DNA of 18,162 nt from Treponema sp. (GTDB lineage Bacteria > Spirochaetota > Spirochaetia > Treponematales > Breznakiellaceae): NCBI GenBank assembly GCA_031273405.1, contig JAISRW010000046.1:1-18162 (forward strand), written 5' to 3'. Below, piece after piece: positions 6,826 to 13,675 of this stretch. Numbering within the stretch: the stretch's first letter is position 1; each line of letters begins with the position of its first letter. The notes below the pieces were generated by a model, which had not been told where the DNA came from, ran no database searches, and saw only the letters and a list, made by a program, of their open reading frames with translations. The translations under genes were made by a program, and so were the position numbers.

Positions 6826-7977
6826 ATGAAAAGTTGGCGTTTTTTCTATCTCCCCCTGCTGCTCCTGGCGGGAGGCTGCGCTCCTTCGCCTTCCGGCGGA
6901 GAAGCCCCGGCTCCGGTTCCGGCCCCCCGGAGCGCCTGGGAAACCCTGGCGGTCCTGGAGGCCGGCGAATATCCCCTCTGGTTCGAACTGGCCGAACAGG
7001 GGCCGGTCCTGATAAATTCCCCCGGCGAGGCCTCTCTTTCTCCCTATCTGCCCTGGCCCTACGCCCGGTATGCGGCGGGCCTTTTGGATTGGCAGGGACG
7101 GATGGTGCTGGCGGTTAACCGGGAAGGCTTTCTCATTATCGAAGCCGGAAAAAACGGGCAAACCTTTCTCCGCCGGGCGGCGGCTCCCGCTTTGTGGGAC
7201 TCGTACACGGCGGGGAAGCCTTTCTTTTGGGACCAAAAGCCGGGGGTTCTGCTTTACCGGAACGATTTCTTTTCCGAAACCCCGGGCCCTCCCCCGGACC
7301 GCCGGGTGTTCTTTCTGGAGGAAGGGAGGCCGGAGCCTCGGGGCGCCGATCCGGAGGCTCTGGAGGTCTTTCCCGCCGCCTCGGGTTGGGAAGTGGATTC
7401 CCTTGCCCCCGGTCCAGACGGTTTCTGGTATTATCGGGGGAAGCTGGCGGCGGATAAACAGTATGCGGGAAGAACACCGGCCGAATACTACCGCAGCCCC
7501 GATCTGTCCCTGGCAGGCGAAAAAATCTCCCTGGGGCTCTGGCGGAATTCCCTGATCCCCGAGCCTCTCGCCGCCGCGCCTCCCCTTCTGGCCGCTTTCC
7601 TGGACCAGGCCCTCAAGGCGTCTTTCGTTTCGGAGCCCGCCGCCGCGGCGGTGATCTCCTCAGGATTTTCCGGGACCAGGGTATTTTCCGCTTCCGCCGA
7701 GAGCGCCCTCCTGCTCCCCGGCTATTACCGCCCGGAGCCCGAAGCCCTGGCCATCCTTGTTTCCCCGGAAGGCCGGGCTTTGGCGGTCTCCGGAAACAGG
7801 AAGGTGATTTCCCCCTTTTCTCTCCCCGCCCTGCCCGCGGGCTTTTCCTACACCGGGATAGGCCTTTCAGGCGAAGTCCTTGTCGCCGCCTGGGAGGAAC
7901 AGCAGGATTCAGCCATAGGCTCCGCGGGATTCATGGTGCTGAAAGCCCGGGAGGGACTAGTTTCCAGGGGGGAGTGA
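6826..7977 (+). CDS. Putative lipoprotein of unknown function (second of a tandem pair)
   Basis: A 383-aa product with a lipoprotein-type N-terminus: MKSWR, a hydrophobic stretch rich in Leu, then LAGGC with Cys18, followed by a Ser/Gly/Pro/Ala linker (about 19-36). The lipobox has Ala at -3, a relaxed form typical of spirochaetes. The mature part is long, Ala/Pro/Gly-rich and beta-rich, with recurring short units such as DGFWYYRGK, SGTRVFSAS and GRALAVSGNRKV, which could belong to a beta-propeller-like fold; this is only a guess. It has no catalytic motif I recognise. The ATG at 6826 has no visible Shine-Dalgarno and follows the previous stop by 17 bp, so translational coupling is likely. 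Confidence 0.77.
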   Translation: MKSWRFFYLPLLLLAGGCAPSPSGGEAPAPVPAPRSAWETLAVLEAGEYPLWFELAEQGPVLINSPGEASLSPYLPWPYARYAAGLLDWQGRMVLAVNREGFLIIEAGKNGQTFLRRAAAPALWDSYTAGKPFFWDQKPGVLLYRNDFFSETPGPPPDRRVFFLEEGRPEPRGADPEALEVFPAASGWEVDSLAPGPDGFWYYRGKLAADKQYAGRTPAEYYRSPDLSLAGEKISLGLWRNSLIPEPLAAAPPLLAAFLDQALKASFVSEPAAAAVISSGFSGTRVFSASAESALLLPGYYRPEPEALAILVSPEGRALAVSGNRKVISPFSLPALPAGFSYTGIGLSGEVLVAAWEEQQDSAIGSAGFMVLKAREGLVSRGE

Positions 7978-8056
7978 AGAGGGGCCCGCATTATCCGCCC
8001 GGCTGTTCCGGCCGCGGAATGGACGGGGTATTACCGTGCCGTTGGAAGGGATGGGA

Positions 8057-8299
8057 ATGTTAGATACCCGGTATGGGTATAAAATACGCTATGGACGTGC
8101 ATTATCTGAATTTTTTGTAGAGTTAGTCAAATCAAAATCCTTTCTGGAGGAAAAGGAGATCATGCCGGGCTATTATTCAGGATTTGAATTTGATTCCCCG
8201 GAAGAAGTCTATGAACGTTTCAATTCAAGCGAATACCTCAAAAAACATCCAAACCTGAAAGAGACGGTCATAAAAAACGCTCTGGGGGAAAACACTTGA
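8057..8299 (+). CDS. Small hypothetical protein, compositionally unlike its neighbours
   Basis: An 80-aa acidic, soluble protein (MLDTRYGYKI... ending NALGENT) with no signal peptide, membrane segment or known motif. The frame is open from a GTG at 8036, with ATGs at 8051 and 8057; I chose 8057 because GGAAGGG (8044-8050) lies six bases before it. Codon use is clearly more A+T-rich than in the lipoprotein genes just upstream (ATT, AAA, GAA, TTT common), which could mean recent acquisition or a gene remnant. It lies between the lipoprotein pair and tRNA-Val, 79 bp after the former. It might be the last cistron of that run, or a leftover of an element inserted beside the tRNA. No function can be offered. 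Confidence 0.5.
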   Translation: MLDTRYGYKIRYGRALSEFFVELVKSKSFLEEKEIMPGYYSGFEFDSPEEVYERFNSSEYLKKHPNLKETVIKNALGENT

Positions 8300-8329
8300 T
8301 TTTTTTTACCGTATTTTTCGTATTCCAGC

Positions 8330-8359
8330 TTGACAATGCCAGGGCCTTCCTTGTAGTTT
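8330..8359 (+). promoter_or_regulatory. Candidate promoter for tRNA-Val
   Basis: A perfect -35 TTGACA (8330-8335), an 18-bp spacer and a weak -10 TAGTTT (8354-8359) lie just before the tRNA at 8368. TATCAT at 8359-8364 would be a better -10 but leaves a 23-bp spacer. The predicted start falls at or just before the tRNA 5' end. Confidence 0.45.
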
Positions 8360-8367
8360 ATCATAAA

Positions 8368-8441
8368 GGGCGCTTAGCTCAGCTGGTTAGAGCACCACGT
8401 TTACACCGTGGGGGTCACATGTTCAAATCATGTAGCGCCCA
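8368..8441 (+). tRNA. tRNA-Val (anticodon TAC)
   Basis: The full cloverleaf is visible in 74 nt: acceptor GGGCGCT/AGCGCCC with discriminator A, D-arm GCTC-AGCTGGTTA-GAGC, anticodon arm CCACG-TTTACAC-CGTGG with anticodon TAC at 8402-8404, variable loop GGGTC, and T-arm ACATG-TTCAAAT-CATGT. The 3' CCA is not encoded. It reads valine codons GUA (and probably GUG, GUU). It stands alone between a small plus-strand ORF and the convergent acyltransferase gene. No U-rich terminator follows it. Confidence 0.97.
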
Positions 8442-8462
8442 AGTTGATGATAATTTGGCGGA

Positions 8463-9188
8463 TCACTCAGACTGCGCTTGCTCGATAATTCCCCGGATTT
8501 TGTCGGCCAGGAACTGTTTGCGGTCTTCCGGGGGGATTTCCTGGGGGTTGACAGGTTCGCAGAAGACCAGGCTGACAGGACAGGAGTTTACCCGGCCGTA
8601 TTTCTCGAAAACATCGTAACTGCCCGAAATAGCCACCGGGACAATGGGGACCGCCGCCTGGGTGGCAAGCTTAAAGGAACCGGGGTGGAAGGGGAGCAGC
8701 CCCCGACCCTTGCTGCGGCGGCCTTCGGGGAAAATAAGAACGCCGCCGCCTTGTTTAAGCCTCCGCGTTCCTTCGTTGATGGTTTTGAGGGCTTTCCTGG
8801 GATGCTTGCGGTCTATAAACAGTCCGCCCAGTATGGAAATCCACATGTTAAAGAGGGGAATGAGGAGGAGCTCTTTTTTTGCGATAAAACCGAAAGGCCG
8901 CCCGATATAGGCCAGGGCAAGGATAATATCGAAAAAGCCCCCGTGATTTGCCACAAAACAGACCCCCCCCTTTTTTGGTATATTTTCCTGTCCTCTGACG
9001 CTGAGGCTGCAACCGGAAAGGAATATAAGGGCCCACGCCCAGGTCTGGGCGATTTTATAAACAAAAAGGGCCATGGGTCTTTTCAGGCCCAGAAAACTTA
9101 GAATAAAGGCAAGGCATCCGAAAGGTATGCATACTATAATAATAACAACCGTAACAAAAAAAACCAAAAAAGTTTGAACTATAGCCAT
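8463..9188 (-). CDS. plsC: 1-acyl-sn-glycerol-3-phosphate acyltransferase (PlsC family)
   Basis: PlsC transfers a fatty acyl group to lysophosphatidic acid to make phosphatidic acid at the inner membrane. The 241-aa product has two N-terminal hydrophobic segments (about 5-35 and 50-62) and the LPLAT motifs: the catalytic H-x4-D as NHGGFFD (81-87), FIDR (124-127), FPEGRRSKG (153-161) and VPIVPVAI (180-187). The open frame can be extended five codons to a TTG at 9203, but the ATG at 9188 has AAGGA at suitable spacing and is preferred. The coding strand carries AAAAAAGGGGGGGG just before the catalytic motif (plus-strand C8T6, 8963-8976), a slippage-prone tract. Its stop lies 21 bp from the tRNA in convergent orientation. 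Acyl-chain and head-group preference are unknown; an ornithine- or glycolipid-acylating relative is possible. Confidence 0.93.
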   Translation of the reverse strand: MAIVQTFLVFFVTVVIIIVCIPFGCLAFILSFLGLKRPMALFVYKIAQTWAWALIFLSGCSLSVRGQENIPKKGGVCFVANHGGFFDIILALAYIGRPFGFIAKKELLLIPLFNMWISILGGLFIDRKHPRKALKTINEGTRRLKQGGGVLIFPEGRRSKGRGLLPFHPGSFKLATQAAVPIVPVAISGSYDVFEKYGRVNSCPVSLVFCEPVNPQEIPPEDRKQFLADKIRGIIEQAQSE

Positions 9189-9246
9189 AAAATTCCTTTG
9201 CAATCGGACGATAAATGGGCTCCTAACGCAGTTTGTTTTGTAAGGT

Positions 9247-9273
9247 AAAAAACCGCCTTACAGGCGGTTTTTT
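9247..9273. terminator. Bidirectional Rho-independent terminator
   Basis: CCGCCT (9253-9258) pairs with AGGCGG (9262-9267) over a three-base loop, flanked by A6 and T6, which extend the stem to 12 bp and give a U-tract in either direction. In context it ends transcription of the HAD gene and separates it from plsC. Confidence 0.92.
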
Positions 9274-9280
9274 GAGATTT

Positions 9281-9307
9281 TATGCGCAAAGCGCAACAAA
9301 CTCCTAG
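9281..9307. repeat. 27-nt dispersed repeat, copy A (includes the HAD stop codon)
   Basis: Palindromic core TGCGC-AAA-GCGCA (9283-9295), then AACAAACTCCTAG, in which CTA is the TAG stop of the minus-strand HAD gene. It matches 15607-15633 at 22 of 27 positions. Confidence 0.75.
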
Positions 9308-9918
9308 AGACGCACCCCCAGGCTTGATAAATCACGCCGGGCAGTTTCGGGGTCCTGCCAGAGAAAAGAAAAGATCCCCAAATCAGCCGCGCTCTTTACA
9401 TTGTTAAGAGTATCATCAAAAAAAACAAGCTCTTCCGGATCGCATTTTAAGAGGGAAAGAAGCTTTTGGTAAATAGCCGGCTCCGGCTTTATGAGCCTGG
9501 CTTCGCAGGAAAAAAGGCTTACATCGGGAAGGCTGAAAAGCGGAAACTTCTTCCGCGCTAGGGCCAGAAAGTCATGGGGCATATTGGAAAGTATGCCCAG
9601 GATAAAACCTGCGGCCTTTACTTCCTCCATGAGCTTTACCGTGCCGGGGTTAATATTTTCCCAGCTTTTGAGGTCTAACGCTATCATGGCGTCTATGGTT
9701 TTTCCGTCCAGCCTCACGTTAAGGCGGGAGAGGATCTGCCCGTAATATTCCCTGGCGTTCACCGTGCCCCGGTCGTATTCGCCCCTCAATTCCCAGAGGA
9801 GAGGTTCAAAGATCCCTACCCCGACTCCCGCCAGGGATGCAAGCTGTACCATTATCTCCGGTTCCGGTGGAAAGGAGATAACCTTTCCGTAATCAAACAC
9901 TATCGCTTTTATCATCAT
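9304..9918 (-). CDS. HAD-superfamily hydrolase (subfamily IA, YihX-like)
   Basis: A 204-aa cytosolic protein with the four HAD motifs: I, FDYGKVI with nucleophile D9; II, LSNMP with S111; III, K144 in LIKPEPAIYQ; IV, VFFDDTLNNVKSA with D168 and D169. The second Asp of the DxD motif is Gly, as in YihX-type enzymes that have FDLGNV, which hydrolyse sugar phosphates such as glucose-1-phosphate. A helical cap lies between motifs I and II (about 18-90). The substrate cannot be predicted. Two ATGs overlap the start (9918 and 9915); the second has better spacing from GAGG. It lies downstream of mfd on the same strand (56-bp gap) and ends at a strong terminator. Confidence 0.9.
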   Translation of the reverse strand: MMIKAIVFDYGKVISFPPEPEIMVQLASLAGVGVGIFEPLLWELRGEYDRGTVNAREYYGQILSRLNVRLDGKTIDAMIALDLKSWENINPGTVKLMEEVKAAGFILGILSNMPHDFLALARKKFPLFSLPDVSLFSCEARLIKPEPAIYQKLLSLLKCDPEELVFFDDTLNNVKSAADLGIFSFLWQDPETARRDLSSLGVRL

Positions 9919-9942
9919 ACCTCTCTTAAATCCAAGATTGAC

Positions 9943-9966
9943 AGTTCAAAATCTGACAGTTGAACT
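9943..9966. other. Small inverted repeat between mfd and the HAD gene
   Basis: AGTTCAA (9943-9949) and TTGAACT (9960-9966) form a seven-bp stem with a ten-base loop. The stretch also holds a direct repeat, TGACAGTTCAA / TGACAGTTGAA. There is no U-tract, so termination is unlikely; it could be a processing or regulatory site. Confidence 0.35.
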
Positions 9967-9974
9967 TGCCGCTT

Positions 9975-12900
9975 TCAGCCCGCCAAAGCGGCGAGCTTTT
10001 CCCTGATAAATTCGCTCTTTTCTTTGAGGCCTATATTCCCCGCGGCAAATATAACCACATTGGGGGCTTTGGGGTCAAGCTTGATTTTGCCCCCCGATTC
10101 CTTCATAAGCCGTATCAGGCGGTCCACGTTGATCCTAGAGATCTTGCCGAATTCGGCCTGCACCATGCCGCCCCGTTCCCTAAGTGAAGAAACCGAAAGC
10201 TCCCGGCAGATGATGCGTATCTCCGCCAGGGCCATAAGGGAGGCGGCTTCGTCGGGCAGGGGGCCGAAGCGGTCCAGGAGTTCCGCGTAGAGGCGCTCCA
10301 GTTCCTCCTTGGTACGGATGGCGGCGACCTTTTTGTAGACTTCCATCTTTTCCTGGGCCGAATCAATATAGCTGTCCGGAATAAAGCCCGAATACTCAAG
10401 CTCCAGGAGGGTCTCGGTCTCAGCCTCGTAGTTCTCGTCCTCGAGCCTCCGTACCGCCTCGTCCAGAAGGCGGAGGTAGAGATCGAAACCCACCGAATAA
10501 ATATCCCCCGACTGCTCCCGGCCCAGGAGGTTCCCGGCGCCCCGGATCTCCATATCCTTCATGGCGATCTTGAAGCCCGAACCAAGCTCCGTAAAGTCCG
10601 AGATCACCTGGAGGCGCTTCATGGCAAGCTCGGAGATAGACTTGTCCCCGGGATAGAACAGGTAAGCGTAAGCCACCCTGTCCGAACGGCCGACCCGGCC
10701 CCGAAGCTGGTAAAGCTGGGAGACCCCGTACATATCAGCCCTGTCTATAATGATAGTGTTTACGTTGGGAATGTCTATACCGTTTTCTATAATAGTCGTT
10801 GAAACCAGGACGTGAAAGCCTCCGTGGACGAACCGGTGCATCACGTCTTCGAGATCCTGGGCGTCCATCTGGCCGTGGGCCGTTTCGACCAGCATCTCCG
10901 GCACAAGATGTTCGATCTTGATTCTGGTCGCGTTAAGGGTTTCGACCCGGTTATGGAGGAAAAAAACCTGGCCGCCCCGTTCCGTTTCGGCCCGTATGGC
11001 CCGGGCAATGCGGTCTTCATCCCATTCCTCGATTACCGTCTCGATGGGGCGCCGGTTCTGGGGAGGGGTGGCCAGGAGGCTCATGTCCCGGATTTTGAGA
11101 AGGCTCATGTGGAGGGTCCTTGGGATGGGAGTGGCCGAGAGGGTGAGACAGTCCACGTTGGTTTTAAGCTCTTTAAGCCGTTCCTTGTCCTTGACGCCGA
11201 AACGCTGCTCCTCGTCAACCACCATGAGCCCCAGGTTTTTAAAGCCTACGTCCTTCTGGACGATCCGGTGGGTCCCGACCAGGAGATCGATCGCGCCGTT
11301 TTTGAGATCTTCCAGAACCTGCCGGGCCGTCCTGGGTTCCACGAAGCGCGAGAGCATGGCCAGGCGCACCGGGAACTGCTTGAATCTTTCCTGGAAATTT
11401 TCAAAATGCTGTTCCGCCAGGATGGTCGTAGGCGCCAGGAAAGCCACCTGTTTGCCTCCCATGATGGCCTTAAAGCAGGCCCTCACCGCGACCTCGGTCT
11501 TGCCATAACCCACGTCGCCGCATACCAGCCTGTCCATGGGGTGGGGGCTTTCCATGTCCGCCTTTATCTCCTCCACGCAACGGAGCTGATCCTCGGTCTC
11601 CTCAAAGGGGAAGGCCGCCTCGAACATGGTCTGCCATTCGCTGTCCCCGGGGAAGGCGAAGCCCTGGGCCTGTTTGCGCCGGGAGTACAGGGCCAGCAGC
11701 TTTCCGGCAATGTCCTCCACCGCTTTTTTAACCCGGCCTTTGCGGTTTTCCCAGCTCTTTGAACCCAGCCTGTCCAGCCGGGGCGGGGCGCCTTCGCTGC
11801 CTATATAGCGCTGCACCAGGTTGGCCTGTTCTATGGGCACAAAAACGATCTCTTCATCAAGGTATTCGAGTTTGACATAGTCCCTCTCATGCCCAAGAGC
11901 CTTGACGCGATCTATCCCCTTGAAAAGGCCGATACCGTAGTTTATATGGACCACGTAATCCCCGGGGTTGAGCTCCACAAAGGTGTCGATGGCGGCGCTG
12001 CGCACGGTCTTGAGGGATTTTGGCGGCCGTTTCCGCCGCCCGAAAATCTCGTTCTCCTGGACGAGCATGAACTTGATATCCGGCAGCGCGAACCCCGCCG
12101 ACAAAGGCGCCGTAAAAACCGACACCGTATTCCGCCCCCCCCTCTTCCCTCTTAACTCCTCACGCTCCCCTCTCCCCTCTTCCCTCTTTATGAGCAATTC
12201 CGCGATCCGTCCCGCCTGGACATCGGACTCCGCGGCCACCCCGAGTTCCCAGCCCTGACCAAGGAGGGAGGCGAATTCTTCTTTCAGGTAGCTGATATTG
12301 CCGAAAAAGCTCCTGGAAGGCTCGCCGCCGGCCGAAAGCCTCAAGGCCCCGGCTTCTCCCCCTCCCCTGATCCCCATAAAAGAGATACGCCGGGCCGCCT
12401 TCCCGGCCAGATCGTTAAACCTGAGGAGGAGCCGTTCCGGCCCGGGAAGGCAGCCTCCGCCGGAGGCCGCCCTTTCTCTCCCGGCCTTTAAATAGAGGTT
12501 CCTGTATTCCCGTTCCAGGGATTCCTGGGCGTTTTCGAGCCTTTCTTTATCGATAAAAACGACCGTATCCCCCGGGTCGAGATAATCGGTCAGAACGGCG
12601 GGCTTTTCAAAGGCCAGGTGGAAGAGCAGTTCCTCCCCTCCCGCGGTTCCGCGGCTCATGAGCTCCTCCAGGTAAAAGCGCCCCTGATCGGTAAATTCCG
12701 GGAGGGCCCCCAGGGTCCGGCTGAGTTCCTCGATGCGGTCGTCGGTCCAGACCACTTCCTTGAGGGGTCGTATGCACAGCTCGCCGGTTTTTTCCAGGCC
12801 GCTTTGATCGATGGGGTCAAAGCGTTTTATGGTTTCCACCCGGTCAAAATCGAAAAGCACCCGGTAGGCCTCGTCGTCCCCGCCCATGAGGATGTCCAGC

Positions 12901-13448
12901 ACCTCTCCCCGGAGGGCGAATTCTCCGTGAACCTGCACCCTGGGCACCCGGGTGTAACCGTAGCTTGCCAGCTTTTCGGCCAGGGCTATCGTGTCTATGG
13001 CTCCTCCGGGCGTTAGGCGGATGAGGAGGCCCTTAACATAATCCGGGGGCGGCAGGGGAGAAAGAAAGGCCCGCTGGGACGCGATGACAATGCCCTTCTG
13101 TCCCGCCGCCAGGCCCGCCAATACGCCCGCCCGTTCCCCAAAAACCGCCGAATGAGGCGCCATATCCCGGTAAGGCAGGGCGCCCCACCAGGAGAAAACC
13201 GCCGCCGGCGCTTGGGCGGCTTCCAGGTCCCGCTCAAGTTGGACCGCTTCAGGATCCGAAGCAGTCACCGCCAGGACCCGCCCTTTGAGTTCCCGGTACA
13301 GCAGCGAGAGGAGGACGCCGGTAAAAGCGCCCTCGCAGGCGTCTATTTCCAGGGGGAATTTGCCCTCTTTCGCGGCTTTAAGAATCTCCCTCACCGGCGG
13401 CGAAGAGCTGATTTTTTCCCTCAGTAAAGGAAATGATAAGGTATTCAT
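9975..13448 (-). CDS. mfd: Transcription-repair coupling factor Mfd
   Basis: Mfd removes RNA polymerase stalled at DNA lesions and recruits UvrA. The 1157-aa product has the full layout: UvrB-like N-terminal region (about 1-330), RNA polymerase-interacting domain (493-549, ELNPGDYVVHINYGIGLFKG), and a RecG-like translocase with Walker A GDVGYGKTE (644-652), DEEQ (745-748), SATPIPR (771-777), TTIIENGIDIP (884-894) and QLRGRVGRSDR (914-924). The region after about 925 holds the translocation motif and the C-terminal autoinhibitory domain (SGFIPDSYI and onward). An odd Arg/Glu/Gly-rich stretch (about 421-441) comes from a purine-rich DNA repeat (12141-12188) and looks like an in-frame insertion. 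The ATG at 13448 has no Shine-Dalgarno; a perfect palindrome abuts it. It is divergent from the exported-protein gene at 13676. Confidence 0.97.
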   Translation of the reverse strand: MNTLSFPLLREKISSSPPVREILKAAKEGKFPLEIDACEGAFTGVLLSLLYRELKGRVLAVTASDPEAVQLERDLEAAQAPAAVFSWWGALPYRDMAPHSAVFGERAGVLAGLAAGQKGIVIASQRAFLSPLPPPDYVKGLLIRLTPGGAIDTIALAEKLASYGYTRVPRVQVHGEFALRGEVLDILMGGDDEAYRVLFDFDRVETIKRFDPIDQSGLEKTGELCIRPLKEVVWTDDRIEELSRTLGALPEFTDQGRFYLEELMSRGTAGGEELLFHLAFEKPAVLTDYLDPGDTVVFIDKERLENAQESLEREYRNLYLKAGRERAASGGGCLPGPERLLLRFNDLAGKAARRISFMGIRGGGEAGALRLSAGGEPSRSFFGNISYLKEEFASLLGQGWELGVAAESDVQAGRIAELLIKREEGRGEREELRGKRGGRNTVSVFTAPLSAGFALPDIKFMLVQENEIFGRRKRPPKSLKTVRSAAIDTFVELNPGDYVVHINYGIGLFKGIDRVKALGHERDYVKLEYLDEEIVFVPIEQANLVQRYIGSEGAPPRLDRLGSKSWENRKGRVKKAVEDIAGKLLALYSRRKQAQGFAFPGDSEWQTMFEAAFPFEETEDQLRCVEEIKADMESPHPMDRLVCGDVGYGKTEVAVRACFKAIMGGKQVAFLAPTTILAEQHFENFQERFKQFPVRLAMLSRFVEPRTARQVLEDLKNGAIDLLVGTHRIVQKDVGFKNLGLMVVDEEQRFGVKDKERLKELKTNVDCLTLSATPIPRTLHMSLLKIRDMSLLATPPQNRRPIETVIEEWDEDRIARAIRAETERGGQVFFLHNRVETLNATRIKIEHLVPEMLVETAHGQMDAQDLEDVMHRFVHGGFHVLVSTTIIENGIDIPNVNTIIIDRADMYGVSQLYQLRGRVGRSDRVAYAYLFYPGDKSISELAMKRLQVISDFTELGSGFKIAMKDMEIRGAGNLLGREQSGDIYSVGFDLYLRLLDEAVRRLEDENYEAETETLLELEYSGFIPDSYIDSAQEKMEVYKKVAAIRTKEELERLYAELLDRFGPLPDEAASLMALAEIRIICRELSVSSLRERGGMVQAEFGKISRINVDRLIRLMKESGGKIKLDPKAPNVVIFAAGNIGLKEKSEFIREKLAALAG
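12141..12188. repeat. Polypyrimidine tract with a 13-bp direct repeat inside mfd
   Basis: CCTCTTCCCTCTT occurs at 12141-12153 and again at 12176-12188, within about 50 nearly pure pyrimidines on the plus strand. It encodes the Arg/Glu/Gly-rich segment of Mfd. A similar CT-rich tract occurs at about 15571-15606. Confidence 0.75.
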
Positions 13449-13462
13449 ATCGGTTTACCGAT
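13449..13462. promoter_or_regulatory. Perfect palindrome abutting the mfd start codon
   Basis: ATCGGT-TT-ACCGAT occupies exactly the place of a ribosome-binding site, directly before the mfd ATG. It overlaps the transcription start predicted from the TATAGT box at 13469-13464, so an operator is as likely as an RNA hairpin. Confidence 0.5.
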
Positions 13463-13463
13463 T

Positions 13464-13492
13464 ACTATAATATAGGAGCGGGTCTTAATTAA
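13464..13492 (-). promoter_or_regulatory. Candidate mfd promoter
   Basis: On the minus strand, TATAGT (13469-13464, five of six matches to the -10 consensus) is preceded 17 bp upstream by a weak TTAATT. The start would fall near 13457, leaving a leader of about nine bases. Confidence 0.4.
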
Positions 13493-13527
13493 ACCCTCCC
13501 GGGCTGGGTTCAAAATCGGTTGCCGCA

Positions 13528-13547
13528 GACCTCCGGTCCGACGGAAC
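13528..13547. repeat. 20-nt direct repeat, copy 1
   Basis: GACCTCCGGTCCGACGGAAC; recurs at 13634-13653 with one change (C to T). Weaker similarity extends to the left (CAAAATC then GG). The copies frame the hairpin at 13551-13608. Confidence 0.85.
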
Positions 13548-13550
13548 CAG

Positions 13551-13608
13551 CCCTTGCGGAAAATGCGCATAAAGCGCATGTTCCGCTTTAAATCTAAAAA
13601 TTTAAGGG
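13551..13608. other. Strong stem-loop in the mfd/13676 intergenic region
   Basis: GCGGAA-A-ATGCGC (13556-13568) pairs with GCGCAT-G-TTCCGC (13574-13586): 12 pairs, one mismatch, five-base loop. CCCTT (13551-13555) and AAGGG (13604-13608) can close it from outside, around a smaller TTAAAT/ATTTAA stem. It could be a small RNA or a miniature inverted-repeat element. The core is similar to the TGCGC/GCGCA core of the 27-nt repeats. Confidence 0.6.
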
Positions 13609-13633
13609 TGCAGTCCCAAAATCCGGCATTGTG

Positions 13634-13653
13634 GACCTCCGGTCCGATGGAAC
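13634..13653. repeat. 20-nt direct repeat, copy 2
   Basis: GACCTCCGGTCCGATGGAAC, 106 bp downstream of copy 1, ending 22 bp before the start codon of the next gene. Confidence 0.85.
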
Positions 13654-13675
13654 TGCTTCTCTTAACTGGAGTTGT

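Noticed and set aside
8296..8619. A plus-strand open frame of 107 codons across the tRNA.
   Set aside because: It runs through tRNA-Val and antisense to plsC and has no ribosome-binding site.
10812..11762. A 316-codon plus-strand frame inside mfd.
   Set aside because: It is antisense to the conserved translocase motifs of Mfd, with no start signals of its own.
13503..13523. GGGTTCAAAATC resembles a tRNA T-arm.
   Set aside because: The loop has an extra A, and no acceptor, D or anticodon arm can be built around it.
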